A stretch of 64,000 bases of DNA from Clostridia bacterium. GTDB taxonomy: Bacteria > Bacillota > Clostridia > Christensenellales > Aristaeellaceae. The stretch is from assembly GCA_017397895.1 (NCBI GenBank), contig JAFQHP010000032.1, positions 191,437-255,436 of the forward strand, read 5' to 3'. Below, piece after piece: positions 16,046 to 24,804 of this stretch. The translations under genes and the position numbers were made by a program. How positions within the stretch are numbered: position 1 is the first letter of the stretch; each line of letters begins with the position of its first letter. A model generated the notes under the pieces. That model worked only from the letters and a program-made list of their open reading frames with translations, made no database searches and was not told the origin of the DNA.

Positions 16046-18228
16046 ATGTGCCGGATCAATTTTTCCACATGCTGGCGGGCAAAATTGGCGCCGGCAGCTT
16101 CTCTTTCTTCGCCCATGGTGCTTTGCCCCATCAATTGCACAAACTGGCTCACCTTCAGCCCCAATGCCTCCTGCATATCAGCGTCGCTTCCCTTGGGCGA
16201 TACCAGATAATAACACAAAAGGGAATCCTTCTGGCCGATCCGGTGGGCCCGGTCCTCCGCCTGGGAATGGACGGCGGGGCTCCAGTCCAGTTCCCCGAAC
16301 ACCACGCAGGTGGCCGCCTGCAGGTTCAGCCCGCTGGCTGCACGAAGGGAGATACAGCACAGGTTCGTCTTGCCCAGCATGAATCTGTCCACTGCCATTT
16401 CCTTCTGGGCTGATGTCTCCCGGCCGGTGATAAATACCGGCTGCTCGCTTTTCAGTTCCTTTTTGTAGATATCCATCACCTGGTGATGATGAGCAAACAG
16501 CAATACCCTTTCCCCGGCGCTAAGAAGCGCCCGCACAAACTGGCACACATAATCCGCCTTGGCAATGCCGGTGGCCTGCCGGGCCTCCTGGCTGATCTGG
16601 TCCTCTAGCAGTGCCCGCTGGGATGCTGTCAGGGCCATATCCTTCTGCCAGCGGTACAGTTTTTCCCAGATGGGCGCCATCAGCTTCTGGTACATGGTAT
16701 CATCCGCGTCAATTTCCTGCACCAGCCGCCTTTTTTCAGGCAGCTCAGGCAGCACTTCTTCCTTGGTGCGCCGCAGCATCAGCCCTTCGGAACGCAGGTA
16801 TTCCCCCAGCATCTGGGGCTTTTGCACAATGCGGCTGCCGTAGCCTGTGCACCATTCCCGGGAAAAGCTTTCCCAATTCCCCAGGAAATGGTAATCGATC
16901 ACGTTGACCACGTTCCATATTTCGCCGCCGTAATTGTAAATGGGAGTACCGGAAAGGCCAATCACCCTTTCACAGCTTTCGGAAAGCAAGCTGGCCGCCG
17001 AATATTTTTCACTGCCCGCCCGTCTCAGCTCCTGTACTTCGTCAAAAATGACGGTGTGGAAATGCATCTGGGGCAGTGCTTCCTTCCATCCCCGCAGCAG
17101 CAGATAATGGAGAATATACACATCCGCTTCCGGCAGCGCATAGGGGGTAAGCCCTTTTACGATGTGCACCCTGGGTTCCCGTCCTTTCACCCGCAAAAAC
17201 CGCATGGTTTCCGCCATCCAGTTGCGGGTCAGGTGGGCAGGCGGCACAATAAGCACCGGAAAAATGCCCTCCTGTGCCACGCAGGCCAGGGCCTGTACTG
17301 TTTTGCCAAGGCCCATCTCATCGGCAAGCAAGGCCCGTTCTGTAAGCGCCAGCCAGGAAAGGCCGGTCAGCTGGAACGGCCGCAGGGTACCTGAAAACTG
17401 CGCTTCCTGCAATTGCCGGGCCGGGGCAGCCGTGCGGGCCAGTTCCAGGTTTTTATAGTATTTCCGGGAATCCAGGACAGCTTGCTGCCATCTGGCTTTA
17501 TCCTTTTCAGCAATGGCCAGGGGGTAGCGCAGCATCAGCCACTGCACGTCCCCAACCGTCCGCTTATGGGCCGAAAACCGGGCTTCGCCCCGCCTGCCGC
17601 CGTCACTTCCCGGGAACAGCCGCTTGGCCAGCTCCGTCACGCCCCGCTCGCCCTTGATCACCCAGCATTTCCTGCGGGCATTGAAGGACAAGGTGCCGTA
17701 TGTTCTTCTGGAATCTGTTACCTTGCGCAAAAAAGGCGGCAATTCCTCTTCCGCAATGGAGCGGAGGATATTGTCCTCCAGCGCAAAATCGTCCAGGAAA
17801 AATTCCGGTTCGGTTACTGGTACAGGCGCAGCCTCTTTGGTGTTCACTGTACGGTTCTCATCCCCCAGGCTGTCCGCAATGCCCCACAGTTTATGAAGGC
17901 TTACCGCTTCCACCCGTACCTGTCCCATCCAGGGCGGCAACGGAATGCTTTTTTCCGTCACCAGCACCACCGCTTCCAGCTTGCCGCTTTTTGCATACTT
18001 TTCCAGCTGGCTGATGGTTTTCTGCTTGTCCGGCCGGCCCCGCTTTACTTCCACGCCAATGCCGCCGCACAGAAAATCAATACGGCATCGAGGGGCCAGG
18101 GGTGCTTCGTGAACAAAAGAAATATCCGCCCTTTGCAGGGCATCGGCCACCAGGACGTGCAGGTCATATTCATCCTTGGGCAGGGGCGCACGGATGGTGC
18201 GGATGGCCTGTAAAACCACATCCAGCAT
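16039..18228 (-). CDS. SNF2-family helicase with N-terminal PD-(D/E)XK nuclease-like domain
   Basis: The 729-residue protein has two parts. Residues about 20-110 look like a restriction-endonuclease fold: D51 (RIDF), E60 and K62 (VEVKRGR), i.e. D-x8-E-x-K, followed by a helix and a VVLVTEK strand. Residues about 280-700 are an SNF2 ATPase with Walker A ADEMGLGKT near 298-306, DEVQ (motif II) near 393, GLSGTP (motif III) and HRIGQ (motif VI) near 661. The middle (about 165-270) is unassigned. SNF2 proteins translocate on double-stranded DNA. The nuclease-translocase pairing suggests DNA repair or defence, which is inference. It has its own promoter, divergent from polA, and no methylase or partner gene next to it. 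Confidence 0.82.
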   Translation of the reverse strand: MLDVVLQAIRTIRAPLPKDEYDLHVLVADALQRADISFVHEAPLAPRCRIDFLCGGIGVEVKRGRPDKQKTISQLEKYAKSGKLEAVVLVTEKSIPLPPWMGQVRVEAVSLHKLWGIADSLGDENRTVNTKEAAPVPVTEPEFFLDDFALEDNILRSIAEEELPPFLRKVTDSRRTYGTLSFNARRKCWVIKGERGVTELAKRLFPGSDGGRRGEARFSAHKRTVGDVQWLMLRYPLAIAEKDKARWQQAVLDSRKYYKNLELARTAAPARQLQEAQFSGTLRPFQLTGLSWLALTERALLADEMGLGKTVQALACVAQEGIFPVLIVPPAHLTRNWMAETMRFLRVKGREPRVHIVKGLTPYALPEADVYILHYLLLRGWKEALPQMHFHTVIFDEVQELRRAGSEKYSAASLLSESCERVIGLSGTPIYNYGGEIWNVVNVIDYHFLGNWESFSREWCTGYGSRIVQKPQMLGEYLRSEGLMLRRTKEEVLPELPEKRRLVQEIDADDTMYQKLMAPIWEKLYRWQKDMALTASQRALLEDQISQEARQATGIAKADYVCQFVRALLSAGERVLLFAHHHQVMDIYKKELKSEQPVFITGRETSAQKEMAVDRFMLGKTNLCCISLRAASGLNLQAATCVVFGELDWSPAVHSQAEDRAHRIGQKDSLLCYYLVSPKGSDADMQEALGLKVSQFVQLMGQSTMGEEREAAGANFARQHVEKLIRHMT

Positions 18229-18264
18229 TTTCTCTGCCCCCTTTCCTACTACATCCTGTGTATT

Positions 18265-18293
18265 ATTATAGCTTCTTTTTGTTTTTGTTACAA
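18265..18293 (-). promoter_or_regulatory. Promoter of the SNF2-nuclease gene
   Basis: TTGTAA and TATAAT are spaced by 17 bases on the minus strand in the divergent intergenic region. A weaker plus-strand -10 (TATACT, 18325-18330) may serve polA. Confidence 0.65.
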
Positions 18294-18349
18294 GAAAAAC
18301 CTTTTGATTTGAAACAGAATGTGCTATACTGTAATATGAGGTGATTTAT

Positions 18350-20887
18350 GTGCGGGACACTTTTCTGGCCGTGGACGGCAACAGCCTGATGCACCGTGCC
18401 TTCCATGCTCTGCCCCTGATGGACGTAGACGGAACCTACACCAATGCGGTGCACGGTTTTTTATCCATGCTTCTGAAAGCCTGCCAGGAAATCAGCCCCC
18501 GCTATATTGCTGTGGCCTTTGATACCCCTGTGCCCACCTTCCGCCACACTGCCTATGCCGATTACAAAGCCGGCCGCCGGGCCATGGCGGATGAGCTGCG
18601 CAGCCAGTTCCCCATTATGAAAGAGCTGCTTTGCGCCATGAAGCTCGGTGTGCTTTCCGTTGATGGCTACGAGGCCGACGACGTGCTGGGCACCGTGTCG
18701 AAAAAGTGCCAGGCTGCGGGGCTTGACTGCGTTCTGCTCACCGGGGACCGGGATGCCCTGCAGTTGATCGGAAGCGGCACCAAAGTGCTCTTCACCCGCA
18801 AGGGCATCACCGAATCCACCCTCTTTGACGCTGCCGGGGTGAAGGAATATTTCGGCGTCACCCCCGAACAGGTGACGGACCTCAAGGGCCTTATGGGCGA
18901 CCAGAGCGACCATATTCCCGGTATTTCCGGGGTGGGCGAAAAGACGGCGCTGAAGCTACTCAACGAATACCGCACCCTGGAAAACGTTTTGGCTCATGCC
19001 GATGAAATCAAGGGCAAGCTGGGTGAAAAGGTGCGGAATAACCGGGAAATGGCCACTTTCTCCAAGGACCTGGCCACCATCCGCCCCACTGCGCCCATTG
19101 ATTTTGACCTGGACAGCTTTGAAGCAAACAAAATGTCCCAGGGCATCCCGTCCCTTCGCAAATATCAATTGAACGGCATCATCTCCCGCCTGGAAAAGAT
19201 GACCGGCGATACCGCCGCCCCTGCCGAAGATGAAAAGCCTGTTGAATTCAAAAAGGAAAGCCTGTCCACCGCAGAAGCCATTGCGGCTTTTGTAAATAGC
19301 GCTCAAGGCAAGCCTGCGGCTCTCCACGTTACCCCCACCCACCTGACCGTGGCCTGCCAGGATACCTGCTATGAAATTGAGCTTTCCATGGATATGCTGT
19401 CCATGGGCCTTACCATGGAAGAAGCCTGGGACGCGCTGCGGCCTTTGCTTTCCCGCCCTTTGTATGTGCACGACGGCAAGCGGCTGTGGCACCTTCTTGC
19501 CCAGCAGCACCTGCCCCTGCCGCAGATCGCATGGGATACCATGCTGGCAGCATATCTTATCAATCCACAGGAAAAAACCTACGCCCTCAGCCACTTCGCT
19601 GCCGATGACGCAGGCGGTGTGCTCGCCCTTGCCCTTTCTCAGAAAAAGCAGCTTTCCGACACCGGTATGCTGGGCCTGATGGAAAACCTGGAAATGCCCC
19701 TGATGGAAGTCCTGTTTGAAATGGAAAATGCAGGCTTCCAGGTGGACAAAAAGGTGCTGGAGGAATTGGGCCGCACCTTCACCGAACAGACCGAAGTATT
19801 GAAAAACCAGGTGTACGCCCTGACCGGTGTCAGCGGCTTTAATCTCAACAGCACCCAGCAGTTGGGCAAGGTGCTCTTTGAAACCCTTTCCCTGCCCGCC
19901 GGTAAAAAGACCAAATCCGGCTATTCCACCGATGCCGAAACCCTGGAAAATTTGCGGGATATGCATCCCTGTATCGAGCCCATCCTGAAATACCGCCAGG
20001 TGGTAAAGCTGAACAGCACCTACATCGACGCGCTGATCCGCAAAACAGATGCTTCCGGCCGGGTGCACTCCTTTTTCGACCAGACGGGCACCGCCACCGG
20101 CCGTATTTCTTCCAGCGAACCCAATTTGCAGAACATTCCCGTGCGCACCCAGATGGGCCGGGAAATCCGCAAGGCTTTTGTTGCAAAACCCGGCCATGTG
20201 CTCATCGATGCCGACTATTCCCAGATTGAGCTGCGGGTGCTGGCCCACTTTTCCGGGGACCATGCCATGGTGGACGCTTTCCACAAAAACCAGGATATCC
20301 ATACCCGCACCGCTGCAGAGGTATTTGAAGTACCCATGGATGAAGTGACCCCCGCCATGCGCTCCGACGCCAAGGCAGTAAACTTCGGTCTGGTTTACGG
20401 CATCAGCGATTTTGGCCTTTCCCGGAACATCGGCATCTCCCGCAAGGAGGCCGCCGCCTTTATCGAACGCTATTTCGCCCGGTACCCCGGCATCAAGCGC
20501 TTTATGGACGATGCTGTGAAAAAAGGCTATGAGATGGGCTATTCCACCACCATGATGGGAAGGCGGCGCAATTTGCCGGAATTGAAAGCCTCCAACGCCA
20601 ATACCCGCAATTTCGGCGAGCGGGCCGCCATGAATACCCCGGTACAGGGCACTGCCGCCGATATCATCAAGCTTTCCATGGTGAAGGTGTATCAGGCATT
20701 GAAAGCGGGCGGCTACCAGGCCAAACTGATTTTGCAGGTGCACGACGAACTGATCATCGAAGCCCCGGTGCAGGAAGCGGAAGCCGTATGCTGTCTTTTG
20801 CAGGAATGCATGGAGCAGGTCACTGCCCTTTCTGTGCCCCTGGTTGCGGAAGTAAAATCCGGTGAAAGCTGGTACGAAACCAAATGA
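18350..20887 (+). CDS. polA: DNA polymerase I
   Basis: The 845-residue enzyme has an N-terminal 5'-3' exonuclease domain (1-290, with DGYEADDVLGT and DRDALQL), a degenerate 3'-5' exonuclease domain and a C-terminal polymerase (DADYSQIELRVLAH, RSDAKAVNFGLVYG, QVHDELIIE). The DxE carboxylates expected at the start of the proofreading domain are replaced (AALHVTPTHL), so proofreading is probably absent, as in Bacillus and Thermus enzymes. I chose GTG at 18350-18352 because AGGTGA lies 5 bases upstream; a GTG 9 bases further up is inside that site. coaE follows with a 4-base overlap. Confidence 0.96.
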   Translation: MRDTFLAVDGNSLMHRAFHALPLMDVDGTYTNAVHGFLSMLLKACQEISPRYIAVAFDTPVPTFRHTAYADYKAGRRAMADELRSQFPIMKELLCAMKLGVLSVDGYEADDVLGTVSKKCQAAGLDCVLLTGDRDALQLIGSGTKVLFTRKGITESTLFDAAGVKEYFGVTPEQVTDLKGLMGDQSDHIPGISGVGEKTALKLLNEYRTLENVLAHADEIKGKLGEKVRNNREMATFSKDLATIRPTAPIDFDLDSFEANKMSQGIPSLRKYQLNGIISRLEKMTGDTAAPAEDEKPVEFKKESLSTAEAIAAFVNSAQGKPAALHVTPTHLTVACQDTCYEIELSMDMLSMGLTMEEAWDALRPLLSRPLYVHDGKRLWHLLAQQHLPLPQIAWDTMLAAYLINPQEKTYALSHFAADDAGGVLALALSQKKQLSDTGMLGLMENLEMPLMEVLFEMENAGFQVDKKVLEELGRTFTEQTEVLKNQVYALTGVSGFNLNSTQQLGKVLFETLSLPAGKKTKSGYSTDAETLENLRDMHPCIEPILKYRQVVKLNSTYIDALIRKTDASGRVHSFFDQTGTATGRISSSEPNLQNIPVRTQMGREIRKAFVAKPGHVLIDADYSQIELRVLAHFSGDHAMVDAFHKNQDIHTRTAAEVFEVPMDEVTPAMRSDAKAVNFGLVYGISDFGLSRNIGISRKEAAAFIERYFARYPGIKRFMDDAVKKGYEMGYSTTMMGRRRNLPELKASNANTRNFGERAAMNTPVQGTAADIIKLSMVKVYQALKAGGYQAKLILQVHDELIIEAPVQEAEAVCCLLQECMEQVTALSVPLVAEVKSGESWYETK

Positions 20888-21486
20888 GCAGCTATATCAT
20901 CGGCCTCACCGGCGGCATTGCCTGCGGCAAAACCAACCTGACCGACGCTTTGAAAGCTGCCGGCGCACCTGTGGTGGATGCGGACGAAGTATCCCGCCAG
21001 GTAACATCTGACGGCGGTGCGGCACTGCCCGCCCTGCGGGAAGCCTTTGGAGACCGTATCTTTTCCGGCGAAAGCCTGAACCGCAAAGCCCTTGGCGCCC
21101 TGGTTTTTTCAAACGAAGAAAAGCGAAAGCAGCTGAACAGCCTTTTGCACCCCGTCATCCTTTCGGAATGTGACAGGCTTTTGTCCCTCATTCCGGGTCC
21201 CGCCGTATATTCCGTACCGCTGCTTTATGAATGCGGGCTGGAAAAAAGCTGCCGGGAAGTATGGTGCGCCTACATCCCGCAAAAGGAGCAAATCAGGCGT
21301 CTTATGGCCCGGGACGGCATCACAAAGAAGCAAGCGCTGCAAAAAATCCGCTCCCAGTGGCCCACACTGAAAAAGGCCCGGCTTTCCCATCATGTGATCC
21401 GCACCGACGGCACACGGGAAGAAAGCGCACAGAAAGCCGTTGCGCTGTGGCAAAAAACGCTGCAGCGCCTGTCAGACCATCAATAA
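20884..21486 (+). CDS. coaE: Dephospho-CoA kinase
   Basis: The 200-residue P-loop kinase phosphorylates dephospho-CoA at the 3' ribose hydroxyl, the last step of CoA synthesis. It has Walker A GLTGGIACGKT, the VVDADEVSRQ segment and LLYECGLEKSC lid/CoA region. The ATG overlaps the polA stop (ATGA). The polA-coaE order is common in Firmicutes. CoaX, the first enzyme of the pathway, is encoded near 53 kb in this window. Confidence 0.94.
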   Translation: MSSYIIGLTGGIACGKTNLTDALKAAGAPVVDADEVSRQVTSDGGAALPALREAFGDRIFSGESLNRKALGALVFSNEEKRKQLNSLLHPVILSECDRLLSLIPGPAVYSVPLLYECGLEKSCREVWCAYIPQKEQIRRLMARDGITKKQALQKIRSQWPTLKKARLSHHVIRTDGTREESAQKAVALWQKTLQRLSDHQ

Positions 21487-21498
21487 AGGAGAACCGTT

Positions 21499-22248
21499 TT
21501 GAACACATTTCCCCCTCCCCCCGATATGCAGGGCTATCAGCCGCCGGAACGAAACCGCCGCGCCCAGCGCACGCAGCAGCCTTCCGCTCCTGCCGCCCCT
21601 GCCCCTGTACGCAGGAAAAAGAAAAAACGCCCCCTTATCACGCCCTGGCAATGGGCGGTGCTTGGGGTATTGGCGCTATGCCTGATCATTGCCGTCATTT
21701 CTTCCGTCAGCGCGCAAAACAGTCTCACTGCCCTGCGGGAAGAAAGGGCCGCCTCAGAAAAGGCCTGGCAGCAGGAGATAGCCCGGCACAAGGTGCTCTA
21801 TGAGGACGAAATCCGCTATTATGCCGCCGTCAACAATATCGACCCTGCCTTTGTGGCCGCCGTGATCAAGCGGGAAAGCGATTATGACCCCTACGCCGTC
21901 AGTAATAAAGGCGCGCGGGGCCTGATGCAGTTCATGCCCGATTCCTTTGAATGGATTGCCCCAAAATTCGGCATAGCATCCACGGATTTTGATGCCATCT
22001 ATCAGCCGGAAAACGCCATCAAAATGGGCTGCTATCTGCTGAAATACATCAGCGATAAATATGACGGCGATCCCATACTCATCGCCTGCGCCTATCATGC
22101 CGGCTGGGGCAATGTCAACAGCTGGCTGAAAAAATACTCCTCCAACGGCAAAACCCTCACCATCAATGAAATTCCCATGGATGATACCAAATATTATGCC
22201 AGAAAGGTATTGGAAGCCTATGCGATCTATCAGCAGCATCATTATTAA
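21499..22248 (+). CDS. Membrane-bound lytic transglycosylase (SLT family)
   Basis: The 249-residue protein has a Pro- and basic-rich cytoplasmic tail, one membrane segment (about 50-70) and an SLT domain (about 105-245). The catalytic glutamate is E126 in KRESDYDP, followed by the GLMQFMP and ACAYHAGWGNV motifs. It would cleave peptidoglycan glycan strands outside the membrane. I chose TTG at 21499 because AAAGGAGA lies 6 bases upstream; the next ATG is 27 bases downstream. It is translated after coaE with a 12-base gap. Confidence 0.88.
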   Translation: MNTFPPPPDMQGYQPPERNRRAQRTQQPSAPAAPAPVRRKKKKRPLITPWQWAVLGVLALCLIIAVISSVSAQNSLTALREERAASEKAWQQEIARHKVLYEDEIRYYAAVNNIDPAFVAAVIKRESDYDPYAVSNKGARGLMQFMPDSFEWIAPKFGIASTDFDAIYQPENAIKMGCYLLKYISDKYDGDPILIACAYHAGWGNVNSWLKKYSSNGKTLTINEIPMDDTKYYARKVLEAYAIYQQHHY

Positions 22249-23764
22249 AGCCATCTGCCTTTCCGTGTGCCTGTGTCTGCTTTTTTCCTCTGCCCTTGCC
22301 ATGGATGAAGAGCTGACGCTGGGCATTATCTCCGTCAAAACAACCAGGCTGAACCCCCTGACGGCAGAAGAGAGGGAGTTCCAATCCCTCACCGCCCTGA
22401 TTTATGAAGGGCTGTACCAATTGGACGATGAATACAAGCATGACGAATGCCTGATAAAAAGCTGCTCCATTGACGGCAAGAAATGGCACATCACCCTGCG
22501 GGATGACATCTACTTCCATGACGGCAGCCCCGTTACTGCCTATGACGTGGTAGCCACCATCAACGAAATTCTGCGCCTGGCCAACGAAGGCAAGGGCCAG
22601 TATGCTCAGCTGAAATACATCGTTACCGAAGCCGCCGCCAACGAAGCCTCTTCCCTGGTGCTGACGGTGAACCGTCCATACCTGGGCGTTTATTACGCCC
22701 TCACTTTCCCCGTGCTTCCCGCATCCCAGGTGCAGGCGGATAACCCTGTGGGCAGCGGCCCCTACAAGGTGGATTCCTTTTCCCCCGGCAATTACCTTTA
22801 CCTTTCTGCCAACGAAAACTGGCACAACGATACCCCGTACGTCAAGCGCATCAATGTGACCCTCAAGGATACCAACCGTTCCCTCATTGATGATTACGAA
22901 TTCAACCGGGTGGACGCCGCCATTACCCGCTCCGCTTCCGCCGGGCAGTACCGCACCGGTCTTACCAACCTGAACATCACCTACCGCACCCGCCAGCTTG
23001 AAACCCTGCTGATGAACAGCAACAAAATTGCCTTCCCCCTGGATGACGAAAAAGTGCGGCTTGCGGTACGCTATGCCATCGATGTGGACGCCATCTGCAA
23101 TAATGTATACACCGGCATGGCCACCCGCACCGATACGCCCTTTCCTTCCGGCACCTGGATGTACAACGAAAACATCACCACCTATGAATACAATCCCGAA
23201 AAAGCCAGGGAGCTGCTGAAGGAAGCCGGCTGGGAGGATCTGGACGGCGACGGCGTGCTGGACAAGATTGTCAACGACGAAAACAAGCGTCTGCACCTGC
23301 GGCTGTGGACCTATGAGGAACAGGACAACAATGTGCGGGAGCAGGCCTGCGCCATGATCAAAAACATGCTGGAGGAAGTGGGCTTTGAAATCAAGCTGGA
23401 GGTTCGCACCTTCGCCGGCGTGAAGGAAAGCCTGCAGGCCCGCAATTTCGATTTGTGCCTGGCCGCCTACCAGATGGACGTGGTGCCGGACCCCGGCTTC
23501 CTGCTCATGAGCAGCAATACCGGCAACTATGTATCCTACAAATCCTCCGAAATGGATAAATTGTTCAAGGAACTGCGCACCTGTATGGATTTTGACAGGT
23601 ACCAATCCCTGCTCTACGAAATCCAGGAAGTATACGCCCGGGATAATCCCTTCATCTGCCTCTATTACCGCAACGGCGCCCTGCTCACAAGAAAAGTCTT
23701 CACCAATGAACGGGACACCCGGGAGCCGGAAATCCTCCGGGGCATCGAATCCATCAGCAACTAA
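22220..23764 (+). CDS. Oligopeptide ABC transporter substrate-binding protein (SBP_bac_5)
   Basis: The 514-residue protein has a signal peptide (MRSISSIIIKAICLSVCLCL and on to about 30) and a family-5 periplasmic binding domain, with GLYQLDDEYK, WHITLRDDIYFHDGSPVTAYDV and FNRVDAAI-type features. No clear lipobox cysteine is seen, so how it stays on the cell surface is unclear. I chose ATG at 22220, which overlaps the transglycosylase gene by 29 bases, because it places the signal peptide at the N-terminus. No ABC permease or ATPase is adjacent, so it is an orphan binding protein. Translation coupling to the SLT gene suggests a wall-related role such as muropeptide capture, as inference. Confidence 0.85.
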   Translation: MRSISSIIIKAICLSVCLCLLFSSALAMDEELTLGIISVKTTRLNPLTAEEREFQSLTALIYEGLYQLDDEYKHDECLIKSCSIDGKKWHITLRDDIYFHDGSPVTAYDVVATINEILRLANEGKGQYAQLKYIVTEAAANEASSLVLTVNRPYLGVYYALTFPVLPASQVQADNPVGSGPYKVDSFSPGNYLYLSANENWHNDTPYVKRINVTLKDTNRSLIDDYEFNRVDAAITRSASAGQYRTGLTNLNITYRTRQLETLLMNSNKIAFPLDDEKVRLAVRYAIDVDAICNNVYTGMATRTDTPFPSGTWMYNENITTYEYNPEKARELLKEAGWEDLDGDGVLDKIVNDENKRLHLRLWTYEEQDNNVREQACAMIKNMLEEVGFEIKLEVRTFAGVKESLQARNFDLCLAAYQMDVVPDPGFLLMSSNTGNYVSYKSSEMDKLFKELRTCMDFDRYQSLLYEIQEVYARDNPFICLYYRNGALLTRKVFTNERDTREPEILRGIESISN

Positions 23765-23811
23765 CCCCAACCTTTCGCATAGAATGAATGCGAAAGGAGC
23801 GGATGCAAGAT

Positions 23812-24063
23812 ATGAGCCTTTCTGAGCTGCGTACCAAGGACGTGGTCAACACCCTGGACGGCAAGCGCCTGGGAAAAGTGATGGATATTGAGTTCAATGT
23901 GTACACCGGCCAGGTGGAGGCGCTGGTGGTGCCGGGAGAATTCAGAATTTCCGACGCCATCAAGGGCGAAAAAAGCGGCATTGTCATTCCCTGGTGCCGC
24001 ATCTGCAAGATCGGCGAAAATGTGATCCTGGTACAGCTGGAGGAAATGGACGAAAGCAATTGA
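23812..24063 (+). CDS. PRC-barrel protein, YlmC/YmxH family
   Basis: The 83-residue protein begins MSLSELRTKDVVNTLDGKRL and has the small PRC-barrel fold of YlmC/YmxH sporulation-associated proteins. AAGGAG lies 12 bases before this ATG; an in-frame ATG at 23803 is only 3 bases from it, so the start is uncertain by three codons. Known homologues are of unknown biochemical function. In Bacillus ymxH lies next to mlpA, but here the two are about 14 kb apart. It precedes nrdR, which has its own promoter. Confidence 0.82.
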   Translation: MSLSELRTKDVVNTLDGKRLGKVMDIEFNVYTGQVEALVVPGEFRISDAIKGEKSGIVIPWCRICKIGENVILVQLEEMDESN

Positions 24064-24082
24064 ATTTCCCGTTGTTTTCCGC

Positions 24083-24111
24083 TGGACAAAAGCGTTTTTC
24101 CCCGTTATAAT
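24083..24111 (+). promoter_or_regulatory. nrdR promoter
   Basis: TGGACA and TATAAT with a 17-base spacer, 44 bases upstream of the nrdR start. No NrdR box is evident beside it. Confidence 0.75.
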
Positions 24112-24154
24112 AAGGAATACATTCCCATGGAAGAAAACAAAGGATGGTACGATT

Positions 24155-24619
24155 ATGAAATGCCAGTTCTGTAATTGCGCTGACAGCCGTGTGGTGGACT
24201 CCCGTCCCACCGATGACGGCAATTCCATTCGCCGCCGCCGTGAGTGCATCAATTGCGGCCGCCGCTTCACCACCTATGAAAAGGTGGAGGTTCAGCAGCT
24301 GCTGGTAATCAAAAAGGACAACAGCCGGGAACTGTTTGACGCCCAGAAGGTGCGCAGCGGTATCATTGCCGCCTGCCACAAGCGCCCTGTTTCCGCCGCC
24401 GATATTGAAAAGATTGTCAATTCCATCGAGCAGCTGGCCTACAACAACCTGCAGGCTGAAATCACCACCCGCCAGATCGGCGAAATGATCATGGAAGAAT
24501 TGCGCAAGCTGGACGAAGTGGCCTACATCCGCTTTGCCTCCGTTTACCGTTCCTTCACCGATGTACCCACCTTCATGCGGGAGCTCAAATCCCTGGTGCA
24601 GGACCGGGACAAGAAATAA
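24155..24619 (+). CDS. nrdR: Transcriptional repressor NrdR
   Basis: The 154-residue protein has the N-terminal zinc ribbon (CQFCNCADSRVVDSR and CINCGRRFTTYE) and the ATP-cone domain. It senses ATP/dATP and represses ribonucleotide reductase genes. The standard length and full motif set leave little doubt. The anaerobic RNR activase gene nrdG is near 54.5 kb; no reductase gene is in this window. Confidence 0.97.
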   Translation: MKCQFCNCADSRVVDSRPTDDGNSIRRRRECINCGRRFTTYEKVEVQQLLVIKKDNSRELFDAQKVRSGIIAACHKRPVSAADIEKIVNSIEQLAYNNLQAEITTRQIGEMIMEELRKLDEVAYIRFASVYRSFTDVPTFMRELKSLVQDRDKK

Positions 24620-24632
24620 TTTTCCATAATTT

Positions 24633-24669
24633 GCAGCCGTCTGCCCTCTGGCGGAATGGCTGTTTTTTT
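24633..24669 (+). terminator. Terminator after nrdR
   Basis: CAGCC..CTGCC and GGCGG..GGCTG form a two-part stem followed by seven T. Confidence 0.7.
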
Positions 24670-24722
24670 GATGTTTCAGCCAAAAATGCCCAAAATATGG
24701 CCCTTCCTTCCCTTTTTTCACA

Positions 24723-24751
24723 TGGACGGCGTTTTTTCGTTATGATATAAT
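24723..24751 (+). promoter_or_regulatory. Promoter of glycogen phosphorylase gene 1
   Basis: TGGACG and TATAAT with a 17-base spacer, 53 bases upstream of the start. The T-rich spacer lowers melting energy. Confidence 0.75.
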
Positions 24752-24804
24752 ACCAATCTGAGCCATACTATCTTCTGCCGGGCTCAAAAGAACGGAGGTC
24801 AACT

